Shown piece after piece: positions 33,763 to 42,482 of a stretch of 64,000 bases of DNA. Below the pieces are notes generated by a model. That model saw nothing but the letters and a program-made list of their open reading frames with translations. It searched no databases and was not told the DNA's origin. Numbering within the stretch: position 1 is the stretch's first letter; the number at the start of each line of letters is the position of its first letter. Position numbers and translations under genes: made by a program. This stretch comes from Kribbella sp. NBC_00382 (GTDB taxonomy: Bacteria; Actinomycetota; Actinomycetes; Propionibacteriales; Kribbellaceae): assembly GCF_036067295.1 (NCBI RefSeq), contig NZ_CP107954.1:3658001-3722000 (forward strand). The letters are read 5' to 3'.

Positions 33763-34618
33763 GCGCCCTGGCCGCCTCGGCGACCTCGGCGAGGCGGTGG
33801 GCTCTAGCCGACTCAGCTGGCGTGAACGGTTCGCCCGGCCGGGCGAAGACATAGAGCCCGCTCCACGGCGACGGGATTTTGAGGATCGTGCCGTCGGCCG
33901 GTAGCGGCTTGCCTTGGAATGCTTTCGGCTCGGTGATCAGCTGAGCGCCGAGCAACTCGGCGACCGCGTGCGGCAACTCCGCCGGATCCGCCACAACCTG
34001 CGCCGACAAGCTCAACGCCGTCGTCTGCCCATCAACCAACGCAAGCGTCGTAGTCGGCCAGACGTGCACCTCCCGCCCACCCGCCGTCGTGACGACCTGC
34101 AGAAGCTCATCCGGCCCGACTCCGTCTGGCGTGGAAACAACCAACTCATCCCGTACGCCGTCAAGCACCGGATGAACATGCAGCCCAAGGATGTTGGCCT
34201 CCAACTCAGCCAGCCCATAGGTGAGCTGTTCCAGCGACCCAGCCCGGTCATCCAACGTCACCCTGATCCGCCAGAGCGACCCCGCCTGCTCCAACCCAGC
34301 CTTCGTACGCCGCCGGAGCCCGTGCCCCGGAGCATGCAACCACGTCCGCAACAACCGCATAGTCGACGGCTCGATCACCCAGATAGCCAACGCCGTCGTG
34401 GTCACCGCCAGCAAACTCACCGCGACGAGATACGGCGGATGAATCGCCACGATCCCCGCATGCAACGCCAGCTCCACCGGAAAGATCGCCGCCAACTTAG
34501 CCAACGTCAACCGCAACCGAGCCGGATGCGGCATCCGCCCACACACCTCACAAGCAGTACCGGCCACGACCCGACTCCGAAGCGCCGCCACCCCATCCGA
34601 CCGCCGAACTCGATCCAT
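33746..34618 (-). CDS. ACT-domain membrane protein
   Basis: 290-aa protein with two TM helices near the N-terminus (about residues 43-85; FPVELALHAGIVAIHPPYLV) and one to two ACT-type regulatory domains in the cytoplasmic part (LWRIRVTLDDRAGSLEQLTY, GLHVHPVLDG). ACT domains bind amino acids, so it may be an amino-acid sensor at the membrane. ATG 34618 is used; a later ATG at 34534 (MPHPARLRL) also fits relatives. The end overlaps the TrmH gene. Confidence 0.75.
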   Translation of the reverse strand: MDRVRRSDGVAALRSRVVAGTACEVCGRMPHPARLRLTLAKLAAIFPVELALHAGIVAIHPPYLVAVSLLAVTTTALAIWVIEPSTMRLLRTWLHAPGHGLRRRTKAGLEQAGSLWRIRVTLDDRAGSLEQLTYGLAELEANILGLHVHPVLDGVRDELVVSTPDGVGPDELLQVVTTAGGREVHVWPTTTLALVDGQTTALSLSAQVVADPAELPHAVAELLGAQLITEPKAFQGKPLPADGTILKIPSPWSGLYVFARPGEPFTPAESARAHRLAEVAEAARALSRGW

Positions 34619-35173
34619 ACCCCAACCCTGCCCCCACCACCCTCCTCCCACGTTGCCCCGCTGTTGCCACCCCGTAAATCCGCCCCACCCGACAGGAGGT
34701 ACGCCCACTCCCGCCCCCCCGGCTCACGCACCGGCGGCCAACCAGCATTTAGCCCAGTACCTCCTGTCGACCGGGACCACTCTCCCCGCCTTCGGGCGGC
34801 TTGCCGACGATGCCGACGCCGATCACAACGACTCCGGCGAAGCCCCCGACGGAAACAAACTTGCACGGGGCGGCAAGTAGTTTCCGGACAAGTCGAGTCG
34901 GGCGGCAGGCAACCTGAGTAGATCCGCCAGCGCCCGCCACCACGGCGCGAGAATGCGACTCCGGCGAGCCCAGCGAGTAGGGCGGCCCGCATGAGTCGCA
35001 GACGCGTGGGGATTTGGCGATGGGTCCGCGGAAGCGCACGGCGTGGGGTTCTTCTGGCGGGCGGTCAGCGTCTAACCTGCGTCTCGTGGAAGCTGTTCGA
35101 GATGCAGCCATACGTCGAGCCTGACCCGGTCGTGGGCTGGGATGCCTTCGCAGACCCGAACTGAGGCAACACT
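34619..35173. other. 555-base gene-free stretch with a distant inverted repeat
   Basis: No convincing gene on either strand: the open frames here are low-complexity arginine-rich or antisense. It contains a perfect 13-bp inverted repeat, CGACAGGAGGTAC (34690-34702) and its complement (34757-34769), 54 bases apart. The 3' end includes a short open frame MQPYVEPDPVVGWDAFADPN (35101-35163) that lacks clear RBS support. May serve as the promoter region of two divergent genes. Confidence 0.5.
34690..34769. repeat. Perfect 13-bp inverted repeat, arms 54 bases apart
   Basis: CGACAGGAGGTAC at 34690-34702 and GTACCTCCTGTCG at 34757-34769. Arms are exact, with no match beyond. The spacing is long for a hairpin terminator and the repeat lies upstream of the ACT-domain gene. 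Confidence 0.6.
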
Positions 35174-35905
35174 TTGCTGATCCATGTTCCGTGGACGCGG
35201 GTCAAGGACATCCTCGAAGGCCTTGCCGCCCTCATCGTGATCCTTGGCGTTCCACCGCTCGCTTGGAGGTCGATCACGCGCGGGTGGAGGAACTCCATCG
35301 GAAGCGCACGCGCCCAGTCGCAACTGCTTGATCGGTTGGCGTGCGGTGAGTCGATCGACCGGGTCAACTCCTGGCTCGGGCTCCCGGTCCACAGCACGAC
35401 GGATCGCCTTCATACCTACGAGTTGCCGGGTGCGTGGGTCCACATTGCCGCGGGCCACGGCGTTGTCACGGCCTTCGCCATCACGATTCGATCGCCGCGG
35501 ATGGCCTACGCCACCAGCCGACGGACGGCGGGCCGTCTGAACGTCAAGCTGGGACAGTCGACATTCGGGGCGCTAGCGAGGCAACTTCCGGTGCAGGAGG
35601 AGAAGTATGAGGAGGGCGCTCGTCGGTTCGGGTACTCGCAGATGTACTACTTCGGCAGCCCCGGTCACTACCAGCACTACGTTCTCGCCCACAACCAGGC
35701 AGGCTGCGGAGACCTTGGCGGAGGGCTGCACCTCGCTGGGGCCGATGATCCCGGCAAGCTATCCGGACTGGCGACAACAACGGTCAATACGCTGATGGTC
35801 TACGCTCCGCACCTCGCCCCACCCAAGGAGCTGTCAGGGTTCGCTGGAGTAGACGTCGACCTCATTCGGGTACGGATGCCGCTCGACGAGTTGCCTGCTG
35901 ACTGA
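35174..35905 (+). CDS. Uncharacterised protein with one N-terminal TM segment
   Basis: 243-aa protein. A single hydrophobic segment (about residues 12-30, ILEGLAALIVILGVPPLAW) suggests a membrane anchor; the rest is mixed alpha/beta with CGESIDRVNSWLG and GYSQMYYFGSPGH. The opening part recalls proteins annotated with the ETEC_3214 domain, but this is weak. The start is uncertain: TTG 35174 is the earliest usable codon and no Shine-Dalgarno is clear. Codon use is less biased than neighbours, so it may be a recently acquired or poorly expressed gene. Confidence 0.55.
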   Translation: MLIHVPWTRVKDILEGLAALIVILGVPPLAWRSITRGWRNSIGSARAQSQLLDRLACGESIDRVNSWLGLPVHSTTDRLHTYELPGAWVHIAAGHGVVTAFAITIRSPRMAYATSRRTAGRLNVKLGQSTFGALARQLPVQEEKYEEGARRFGYSQMYYFGSPGHYQHYVLAHNQAGCGDLGGGLHLAGADDPGKLSGLATTTVNTLMVYAPHLAPPKELSGFAGVDVDLIRVRMPLDELPAD

Positions 35906-36281
35906 GGCCGTCACAGGCGGGTGTCGGGAAAGCTCCGACCGCGCGCAAACGCCTGTCGCAGGCCATCGAGCCAGTGGGGGAGGCTAACCCCGCCTACGCC
36001 GCAGGCCGGCTGATGCCAGGTGGGTCGGGCGCTCGTGGTCGCACCGCGCGACGTAGGAGCGCAAACCACCGGGTGGGTGGGAGCAGCAGAACGTGGTCGC
36101 GACGCAGGAGCGGCCGTCGGAGGCTGCGTGGGGATCTTCCGGCGGTGGGGGAGGTTTCTGGGGAGTTAGGGGTTGCGGGAGGGCGGGAGTCGGGTTTACG
36201 GTCCCGGTTAACGTTTAAGTGAGCGTTAGTGACTGGTTTGCGCAGAGACAGATCATAAACGGGCAGACGTGAGGCGGCGAC
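35906..36281. other. 376-base intergenic region before importer 3
   Basis: No gene is supported here. Just upstream of the binder gene the sequence turns AT-richer (GTTAACGTTTAAG at 36207-36219), a possible LacI-type operator, and a weak promoter pair TGACTG (36230-36235) and CATAAA (36254-36259) with an 18-base spacer could start the importer transcript. Confidence 0.4.
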
Positions 36282-37925
36282 ATGGAGAGCAACTTCGGGC
36301 GGCGGCGGTTTCTTGGGCTGGGGAGTGCGGCGGTCGGCGTCGTGGTGCTCGGGCCGACGCTTGCCGGGTGTGGTGACGGTGGATCGACCGGTGGCGGCGC
36401 GAAGGCGTCCGGTGACGTGAAGCTGCCGACGTACAAGGCGTTCGACGGGCTCCGGCCGGACCTGCCGGGAGCGGAGACGGGGCTCGAGCCGGGGTTCCTG
36501 CAGTTCCCCGAGAACGCGATCGCCAGCGTCCAGAGTCCGCCGCTCAAGTCGGCGGTGACCGCGTTGACCGAGACGTTCGCGACGCCGCCGCCTCCGATGG
36601 GGAGCAACCCCATGTGGCAGGCGCTCAACCGCGCGCTCGGTGGCGACCTCAAGCTGACCATCGGCACCGACCCGGGCTACCCGGAGAAGTTCGCCACCCT
36701 GCTGGCCGGCGACTCGCTGCCTGACCTGATGTGGCTGCCGCCGAACCAGGGCATCCCCAACATCGGCCCGATGCTCGAGGCCAAGTTCCAGGACCTCACG
36801 AAGTACCTCGCAGGCGACGCCGTACTGGAGTATCCGAACCTCGCCGCCCTCAAGCCCGCCTCCTGGCGGACCGCGGTGGTCAACGGCAAGATCTGGGGCG
36901 CACCGATCCCGTCCACCCCGTTCGGCCAGGTGATGATGGGCAACCCGAAGACCTGGGCCAAGGTCGGCGGCCTGCAGTGCAAGACCGCCGACGAGTTCTT
37001 CGCCAAGTGCAAGGAACTCACCAGCGGCACCAATTACGCGCTCGAGCCGGCGATCGTCAACATGCTGCACATGTTCGGCGAGTGGTTCGGTGCCCCGAAC
37101 AGCTGGCGGGTCAACAAGGACCGTTCGCTCACGTACCTCTACGAGACCGACAACTACAAGGCCGCGGTCGAGTACGCCGCGAAGCTCTGGGCAGCCAAGG
37201 TCTTCTACCCCGACCTCAACCTCGCCGACGCGACGCCGAAGACCGTCAACGGCCAGATCGCCGCGCAGGTCACCGTCGGGCCGCGCGCCACCGCCGACTT
37301 CCGCGCGGCGGACCCGAGCTTGTTCGTCGACACGATGATCCCGTTCGGCCATGACGGCAAGGCCAAGCCGGTCTACGACATGGGCTACGGCACGGTCGGC
37401 TTCACCCCGTTCAAGAAGACCGACGAGGGCCGCATCCGCGAACTCCTTGCCCTGGTCAACTATCTCTCGGCGCCGTTCGGTACCAAGGAATACCTGCAGA
37501 AGAACTTCGGTACCGCGGGCCAGCAGTACACCCTCGACGCCAAGAAGAACCCGGTCCTCAACAACGCCGGCAACCAGCAGGCGCCCGGCCTGGTCAGCGC
37601 GCTGCAGATCATGACCGCGCCCGAGTCTGTCATCTTCAACCCGGCGTTCCCCGAGGACACCACGAAGGTCCACGCCACCGAGCAGGAGCTGCTCAAGTAC
37701 GCGATGCGCAACCCGACGGCAGGCACCTACTCCGACACCAGCAGCAAGGTCGGTACCAAGCTGACGGCGGCGTTCCGCGACACCATCGTCGACATCGTCA
37801 CCGGCCGGCAGAAGATGGACGCGTACGACGAGGCGCTGAAGCGCTGGAAGAGCGGCGGCGGCGACAAGATGCGTGGTGAGTTCGAAGCCGTGCTGCCCGC
37901 CGGCGTACCGGTGACAGAGTCTTGA
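36282..37925 (+). CDS. Lpl-type sugar ABC transporter substrate-binding lipoprotein (importer 3), Tat signal
   Basis: 547-aa binder of the long LplA-type class. N-terminus FGRRRFLGLGSAAVG is a Tat signal ending in lipobox LAGC with Cys30. Mature length (over 500 aa) is that of Lpl/YtcQ-type binders of complex oligosaccharides. It lacks a linked glycosidase, so the substrate is open. Three genes follow in tight succession: two permeases, then a LacI regulator. GAGGCG lies just upstream of ATG 36282. Confidence 0.9.
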   Translation: MESNFGRRRFLGLGSAAVGVVVLGPTLAGCGDGGSTGGGAKASGDVKLPTYKAFDGLRPDLPGAETGLEPGFLQFPENAIASVQSPPLKSAVTALTETFATPPPPMGSNPMWQALNRALGGDLKLTIGTDPGYPEKFATLLAGDSLPDLMWLPPNQGIPNIGPMLEAKFQDLTKYLAGDAVLEYPNLAALKPASWRTAVVNGKIWGAPIPSTPFGQVMMGNPKTWAKVGGLQCKTADEFFAKCKELTSGTNYALEPAIVNMLHMFGEWFGAPNSWRVNKDRSLTYLYETDNYKAAVEYAAKLWAAKVFYPDLNLADATPKTVNGQIAAQVTVGPRATADFRAADPSLFVDTMIPFGHDGKAKPVYDMGYGTVGFTPFKKTDEGRIRELLALVNYLSAPFGTKEYLQKNFGTAGQQYTLDAKKNPVLNNAGNQQAPGLVSALQIMTAPESVIFNPAFPEDTTKVHATEQELLKYAMRNPTAGTYSDTSSKVGTKLTAAFRDTIVDIVTGRQKMDAYDEALKRWKSGGGDKMRGEFEAVLPAGVPVTES

Positions 37926-38878
37926 GCCGGTCCAAACAGCAGCGGCGCAAGCAGCAGGAACTGCCGTTCGGCGTCCGGCTGCGGCGCGACTGGCAGATGC
38001 TCGTGCTGATGGTGCCGGGAGTGCTGTTCCTGCTGGTGTTCTTCTACGTGCCGGTGCTCGGCAATGTGGTCGCCTTCCAGGACTTCCAGCCGTACCTCGG
38101 CATCATGCACAGCGAGTGGAACGGCGTACAGAACTTCATCAATCTGTACGACAACCCCGACTTCTGGGATGCGCTGCGCAACACGCTCATCCTGGCCGCC
38201 GTGCAGCTGGTGCTGTTCTTTCCGGTGCCGTTGGCAATGGCTTTGATCGTGGATTCCCTGGTCAGCAACAGGATCCGGCGCGCGTTCCAGACGATCGCGT
38301 ACCTCCCGCACTTCCTGTCCTGGGTCCTGGTCATCACGCTGTTCCAGCAATCGCTCGGTGGCGCCGGGTTCGTCAACAACCTGCTCCGGCAGGCCGGGTT
38401 CGACCCGATCCCGTTCATGACGAACCCGGACACCTTCCCGCTGCTCGTCGTCGGCCAGCTGATCTGGAAGGACGCCGGCTGGGCGATGATCATCTTCCTC
38501 GCGGCACTCTCGGCCGTCGATGTTTCCCTGTACGAGGCTGCCGCGGCGGATGGAGCGGGACGCTGGCGGCGGCTCTGGCACATCACCCTGCCGTCGATGC
38601 GTACCGTCATCGTCCTGCTGCTGATCCTGCGCATCGGCGACATCCTCAGCGTCGGGTTCGAGCAGTTCATCCTGCAACGTGACTCGGTCGGGCCGGGCGC
38701 TGCCGAAGTACTGGACACCTTCACGTACTACGCCGGCGTGGTCGGCGGTGACTGGAGCAGCGGGGCCGCGGCCGGGCTGGCCAAGGGAGTGATCGGCGCG
38801 CTGCTGCTGTGGGGCGCGAACACGATCGCCCATCGACTCGGCGAACCAGGCATCTTCCAGAAGCGAGGCGACTCATGA
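37922..38878 (+). CDS. LplB-type ABC permease (importer 3)
   Basis: 318-aa permease with six TM helices and EAA loop YEAAAADGAGRWRRLWHI. The start is TTG 37922, overlapping the binder stop (TTGA), and the N-tail SRSKQQRRKQQELPFG is basic as in LplB-type proteins. Overlaps LplC by four bases (ATGA). Confidence 0.9.
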   Translation: MSRSKQQRRKQQELPFGVRLRRDWQMLVLMVPGVLFLLVFFYVPVLGNVVAFQDFQPYLGIMHSEWNGVQNFINLYDNPDFWDALRNTLILAAVQLVLFFPVPLAMALIVDSLVSNRIRRAFQTIAYLPHFLSWVLVITLFQQSLGGAGFVNNLLRQAGFDPIPFMTNPDTFPLLVVGQLIWKDAGWAMIIFLAALSAVDVSLYEAAAADGAGRWRRLWHITLPSMRTVIVLLLILRIGDILSVGFEQFILQRDSVGPGAAEVLDTFTYYAGVVGGDWSSGAAAGLAKGVIGALLLWGANTIAHRLGEPGIFQKRGDS

Positions 38879-39753
38879 GCCGGCCGATCTGGAAGGAGCG
38901 CTCGAACCCGGCGTACCAGACCATCAAAACCCTGGTACTCGGTGGATTCGCACTCGCGATCATCATCCCGATCATGGTGGTGATCTCGACCTCGCTAGCC
39001 AGCGACCAGGACATCATCGAGGCCGGCGGCTATGTGCTGTGGCCGTCGCATCCGACCTTCAAGGCGTACGACACCTTGTTCAGCGGTGGGTTGATGGCGC
39101 GGGCGATCGGGGTCAGCGTGTTCGTCACGGTGATCGGTACGGTGATCGCGTTGTTCACCACGATCGCGCTCGCCTACGCGACTTCACGGCCGGTACTGTT
39201 CGGCCGCCCGGTGTTGCTGCTGGTGCTGTTCACGCTGCTGTTCGCGCCGGGCATCATCCCGATGTTCCTGATCGTCAAGCAGCTCGGGCTGATCGACAGC
39301 CTCTGGTCGCTGATCCTGCCCGGCGCGCTCGGGGCGTTCAACTTCGTCGTGATGCGGACGTTCTTCATGAACGTGCCGGCCGAGATCCTTGAGAGCGCGC
39401 GGATCGACGGCGCGAGCGACTTCACCATCCTGCGCCGGATCGTGATGCCGTTGTCGAAGGCGGTGATCGCGGTGGTCGGGCTGTTCTACGCGGTCGGTTT
39501 CTGGAACGCCTTCTTCAACGCGCTGCTCTACATCAACGACACCTCCAAATGGCCGGTCCAGGTGATCCTGCGGACGTACGTGCTGCAGGGCAAGTCGCTG
39601 TCGGCCGACCAGCTCGGGGTGACGCCGTTGCCGCAGCCGCAGTCCTTGCAGATGGCGGTGGTCGTGGTCGCGCTGGTGCCGATCGCGATGGTCTACCCGT
39701 TCCTGCAGCGGCACTTCAACAAGGGCGTCATCACCGGAGCGGTCAAAGGCTGA
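38875..39753 (+). CDS. LplC-type ABC permease (importer 3)
   Basis: 292-aa permease with six TM helices and EAA loop LESARIDGASDFTILRRI. The frame upstream of ATG 38875 is a shadow. It overlaps the stop of LplB. Typical C-terminal GVITGAVKG of LplC/YtcP-type permeases. Followed after 13 bases by the LacI gene, likely in the same transcript. Confidence 0.92.
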   Translation: MSRPIWKERSNPAYQTIKTLVLGGFALAIIIPIMVVISTSLASDQDIIEAGGYVLWPSHPTFKAYDTLFSGGLMARAIGVSVFVTVIGTVIALFTTIALAYATSRPVLFGRPVLLLVLFTLLFAPGIIPMFLIVKQLGLIDSLWSLILPGALGAFNFVVMRTFFMNVPAEILESARIDGASDFTILRRIVMPLSKAVIAVVGLFYAVGFWNAFFNALLYINDTSKWPVQVILRTYVLQGKSLSADQLGVTPLPQPQSLQMAVVVVALVPIAMVYPFLQRHFNKGVITGAVKG

Positions 39754-39766
39754 GAGAATCGCTCCT

Positions 39767-40762
39767 ATGACCACGGGGATGACCGACAAACCGACGCTGC
39801 GGACAGTTGCCGCCGCGGCGGGAGTCTCGATCGCCACGGTGTCCTACGTGCTGTCCGGGCACCCGCGCAGCCAGACGATCTCGGAGAACACCGCGGATCG
39901 GGTACGTGAGGCAGCCGCGCGGTTGGGCTACCGCCGCAACGACGCAGCCCGGGCGATCCGGACGGGCAAGTCGGATCTGGTGCTGCTCTCGTTGAGCGTG
40001 CTCGCCGATCCGTGGGCGCAGGCGGTCGCGGCGGATGTCAGCAACGCGGTGCAGCCGCTGGGCAAGACCGCGCTGATCGTCGCCGACGGTGACTGGCGGA
40101 CGGTACTTGCGAACCGGACGCCGGACGTCATCTTCATTGATCACGTCCGGGATGACCCATCACTGGTGGCGGATCTCGAGGCGTTCGCCGCGCAGGGCGT
40201 GCAGATGGTCGTCTTCAGCGAGGTGCTCGAACCGCGGGGTTTCGACGTCATCCGGTCCGGCGCCGAGCCGCGTTGCCACCTGGCCGTCGAGCACCTGCTG
40301 GAGCGGCACACGCGGATCGGCGCGCTGACCTCGAAGCTGGCCGGCTGGCCGCGGTACGACGCCTATCTGCGTACGATGGCGGCGGCCGGAGTACCGGTGC
40401 TGGACGAGTTGGTGGCGACGTACGAGCCGCATCCCGAGGGGGCCTATCGCGCGGCGATGACGGTGCTCAACCGGCCCGACCGGCCGACGGCGCTTTACTG
40501 TACGACGGACTTCGCCGCGATCGCCGCGATCCGGGCGGCTCATCGGTTGCGCATCGACGTACCGGGGGATCTGGCCGTGATCGGGGTCGGGAACACGCCT
40601 GAGGGCGAGCATCTCGATCCGTCGCTGTCGACGGTCGGACCCGTCGGGTTCAACGCCGCGCTGTGCCGGATCATGGTCGCCCGCCTCACCGACCGCGAGG
40701 GCGCGGACGGCAAGGTGTACGACTTCCCGTGGCAGTTGATCGCGCGCGAGTCGACTGCCTAG
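39767..40762 (+). CDS. LacI-family regulator of importer 3
   Basis: 331-aa repressor: HTH TLRTVAAAAGVSIATVSYVL at residues 10-29, then a sugar-binding-protein-like domain. It lies 13 bases past the LplC stop and should be autoregulated with the transporter. The 3' end shares CTAG with the convergent ogt gene. No enzyme gene follows, so the inducer and the catabolic genes must lie elsewhere. Confidence 0.88.
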   Translation: MTTGMTDKPTLRTVAAAAGVSIATVSYVLSGHPRSQTISENTADRVREAAARLGYRRNDAARAIRTGKSDLVLLSLSVLADPWAQAVAADVSNAVQPLGKTALIVADGDWRTVLANRTPDVIFIDHVRDDPSLVADLEAFAAQGVQMVVFSEVLEPRGFDVIRSGAEPRCHLAVEHLLERHTRIGALTSKLAGWPRYDAYLRTMAAAGVPVLDELVATYEPHPEGAYRAAMTVLNRPDRPTALYCTTDFAAIAAIRAAHRLRIDVPGDLAVIGVGNTPEGEHLDPSLSTVGPVGFNAALCRIMVARLTDREGADGKVYDFPWQLIARESTA

Positions 40763-41274
40763 AAGAGCCGGGTCTCCTTGACGAGAGCCAGCTCTTCGAG
40801 GTCGAGCAGGAACTGCTTGCGCTTGAGGCCGCCGGCGTACCCGGTGAGTTTGCCGTCCTTCCCGACGACGCGGTGGCACGGGACGATGATGGAGAGCGGG
40901 TTGCTGCCTACGGCCTTGCCGACCAGTTGGGCTAGTTGCTTGTCGCCGAGTTGCTCCGCGAGTTCCCCGTACGTCGTGGTCGCGCCGCGCGGGATGTCGT
41001 CGAGCAGGGCCCAGACCTTCTGCTGGAACGCGTCGCCGCCTCGGAGCTCTGTCTTGAGGTCGAAATCGTCGCGCTCGCCGGCGAGGTACTGGGTCAGCTG
41101 GCGGGTCGCTTCCGTTAGTACCGGGTCTGTCGCTGCGTCGACCTCGTCGCCGAGGGTGCCGCGCTCGGGCTTCACCCAGTGGTGCGGGAAGTAGACCCCG
41201 GTGACAGGGTCGTCCGAGGCTACGAGCGTCAGGTCGCCGAGCTGGGTGCTGACGATTGCGTGCCGGTTGTTCAT
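40759..41274 (-). CDS. ogt: Methylated-DNA--protein-cysteine methyltransferase
   Basis: 171-aa O6-alkylguanine repair protein. The acceptor is Cys133 in IVPCHRVVG, in the family PCHR motif, with the TTTYGELAEQLG helix-turn-helix before it. It transfers the alkyl group from O6-alkylguanine in DNA to itself, once. No Ada-type regulatory domain, so Ogt-like. ATG 41274 overlaps the DUF1622 gene by 4 bases (TCAT), while its end shares CTAG with the LacI gene. Confidence 0.93.
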   Translation of the reverse strand: MNNRHAIVSTQLGDLTLVASDDPVTGVYFPHHWVKPERGTLGDEVDAATDPVLTEATRQLTQYLAGERDDFDLKTELRGGDAFQQKVWALLDDIPRGATTTYGELAEQLGDKQLAQLVGKAVGSNPLSIIVPCHRVVGKDGKLTGYAGGLKRKQFLLDLEELALVKETRLF

Positions 41275-41666
41275 TTCTCCTCCAATGGTTCCGTTGATGG
41301 AACGGTGGGAGGCGTTGTTGTGTGAGGGGACTGCTGCCAGGGCCAGCGGCCGCTGATCTCGACCTCGAGGGCGAAGCTGAGCACGGTACGGATCACCACG
41401 ATCAGGCCGAGCACGAGCACGCTCTGGACCGAGGCCTCGACGATGATCGTCCGGACGATGTCGCCGATGATCAGGATCTCGAGGCCGAGCAGGATCACCC
41501 GGCCGATGTTGACCCGGAGGCGTTCGTAGCTGCCGGTGCGGGTGCGGTCGGAGGCGGCCGCGTAGGCGTAGCGCACCAGGACGGACACCAGGCCGACGGT
41601 CATGATCACCACGCCGACGCCCTCGATCACCCGGGCCACATCGGCGAACAGCTCCTCGAAGCTCAT
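41271..41666 (-). CDS. DUF1622 membrane protein
   Basis: 131-aa membrane protein with three hydrophobic segments (GVGVVIMTVGLVSVLVRYAY; ILLGLEILIIGDIVRTIIVE; a third near VLVLGLIVVIRTVLSFALE) matching the DUF1622 family, whose function is unknown. Ends in a Pro/Thr-rich tail. Coupled by four bases to ogt, an unusual pairing, possibly only transcriptional. Confidence 0.85.
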   Translation of the reverse strand: MSFEELFADVARVIEGVGVVIMTVGLVSVLVRYAYAAASDRTRTGSYERLRVNIGRVILLGLEILIIGDIVRTIIVEASVQSVLVLGLIVVIRTVLSFALEVEISGRWPWQQSPHTTTPPTVPSTEPLEEK

Positions 41667-41714
41667 GGCTCAGGACTACCAGAAACTACTTGCTGAGCCT
41701 GTGAGGATGGCTGG

Positions 41715-42482
41715 ATGAGTTTGTTTGCATCCTGGTTGCCGGGGGACGGGTGGGAGCCGGTCACGGGTGGGGAGTCGGGCGCGGAGGTGTACCGACGAGG
41801 CGAAGTCTTCGCCAAGTGCTGCGGGGTTTCCGGGGTGGGCGAGTTGGCCGCCGAGCGAGGCCGGGTGGAATGGCTCGCCCGTACTTCGGTACCTGGAGCG
41901 CGCGTCCTCGATTGGATTGAGTGGGCTGGCGGTGCTGCGCTGCTGACCTCTGCGGTGCCGGGGGTTGCGGCGGTCGACCTGCCGTGGTCGGACAAGCTGG
42001 TGGCGAGCTTCGCACGTGGGTTGCGGGCGTTGCATGAGTTGCCGGTGGAGGAGTGTCCGTTCGAGCGGCCGTTGGCTCAGGTGGTCGAGCAGGCGGCGGA
42101 CGTCGTACGCCGGAGTGCGGTGACCGTGGACTTCCTCCGCGAGGACTGGCGGGCGACACCGCCGGACGAGTTGCTGGCACGGGTGCGCGCCGAGCAGGAC
42201 GAGTTCGCCGCGAAGGCTGCCGGGGATCTCGTCGTCTGTCACGGGGACGCCTGCCTACCCAACTTCCTCTTCGACCCGGACACTCTGGAACTGGCTGGCG
42301 TGATCGACGTCGGCCGCCTCGGAGCCGCCGATCGCTACACCGACTTGGCGCTGGTCCCAGCTCAGCTCGATGACGTGTGGTCGGTGGACGCGCGCGCCTT
42401 CTTCACGGCATACGGCCACCCCGACCCCGACGCCAAACGACTGGACTTCTATCTCCTGTTGGACCCGCTCACTTGGGGCTGA
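41715..42482 (+). CDS. Aminoglycoside phosphotransferase-like kinase (APH(3')-type)
   Basis: 255-aa protein kinase-like-fold phosphotransferase. The catalytic loop is CHGDACLPNFLF (His176, Asp178, Asn183) and the metal site is IDVGRLGAADRYTDLALV (Asp198), as in APH(3')/APH(3'')-type enzymes. The sequence alone cannot tell whether it is a resistance enzyme or another small-molecule kinase; no mobile elements surround it. ATG 41715. Its end overlaps the convergent anti-sigma-like gene by 14 bases. Confidence 0.8.
   Translation: MSLFASWLPGDGWEPVTGGESGAEVYRRGEVFAKCCGVSGVGELAAERGRVEWLARTSVPGARVLDWIEWAGGAALLTSAVPGVAAVDLPWSDKLVASFARGLRALHELPVEECPFERPLAQVVEQAADVVRRSAVTVDFLREDWRATPPDELLARVRAEQDEFAAKAAGDLVVCHGDACLPNFLFDPDTLELAGVIDVGRLGAADRYTDLALVPAQLDDVWSVDARAFFTAYGHPDPDAKRLDFYLLLDPLTWG

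Noticed and set aside
34507..34992. 161-residue minus-strand frame in the gene-free region
   Set aside because: Arg/Gly-rich, no RBS, no domain; overlaps the start of the ACT-domain gene in another frame.
36207..36219. GTTAACGTTTAAG as a LacI operator
   Set aside because: Its dyad symmetry is weak (about half the bases match); kept only as a note in the intergenic entry.
35994..37673. 559-residue minus-strand frame opposite the Lpl-type binder
   Set aside because: No motif and antisense to a Tat lipoprotein with typical signal.
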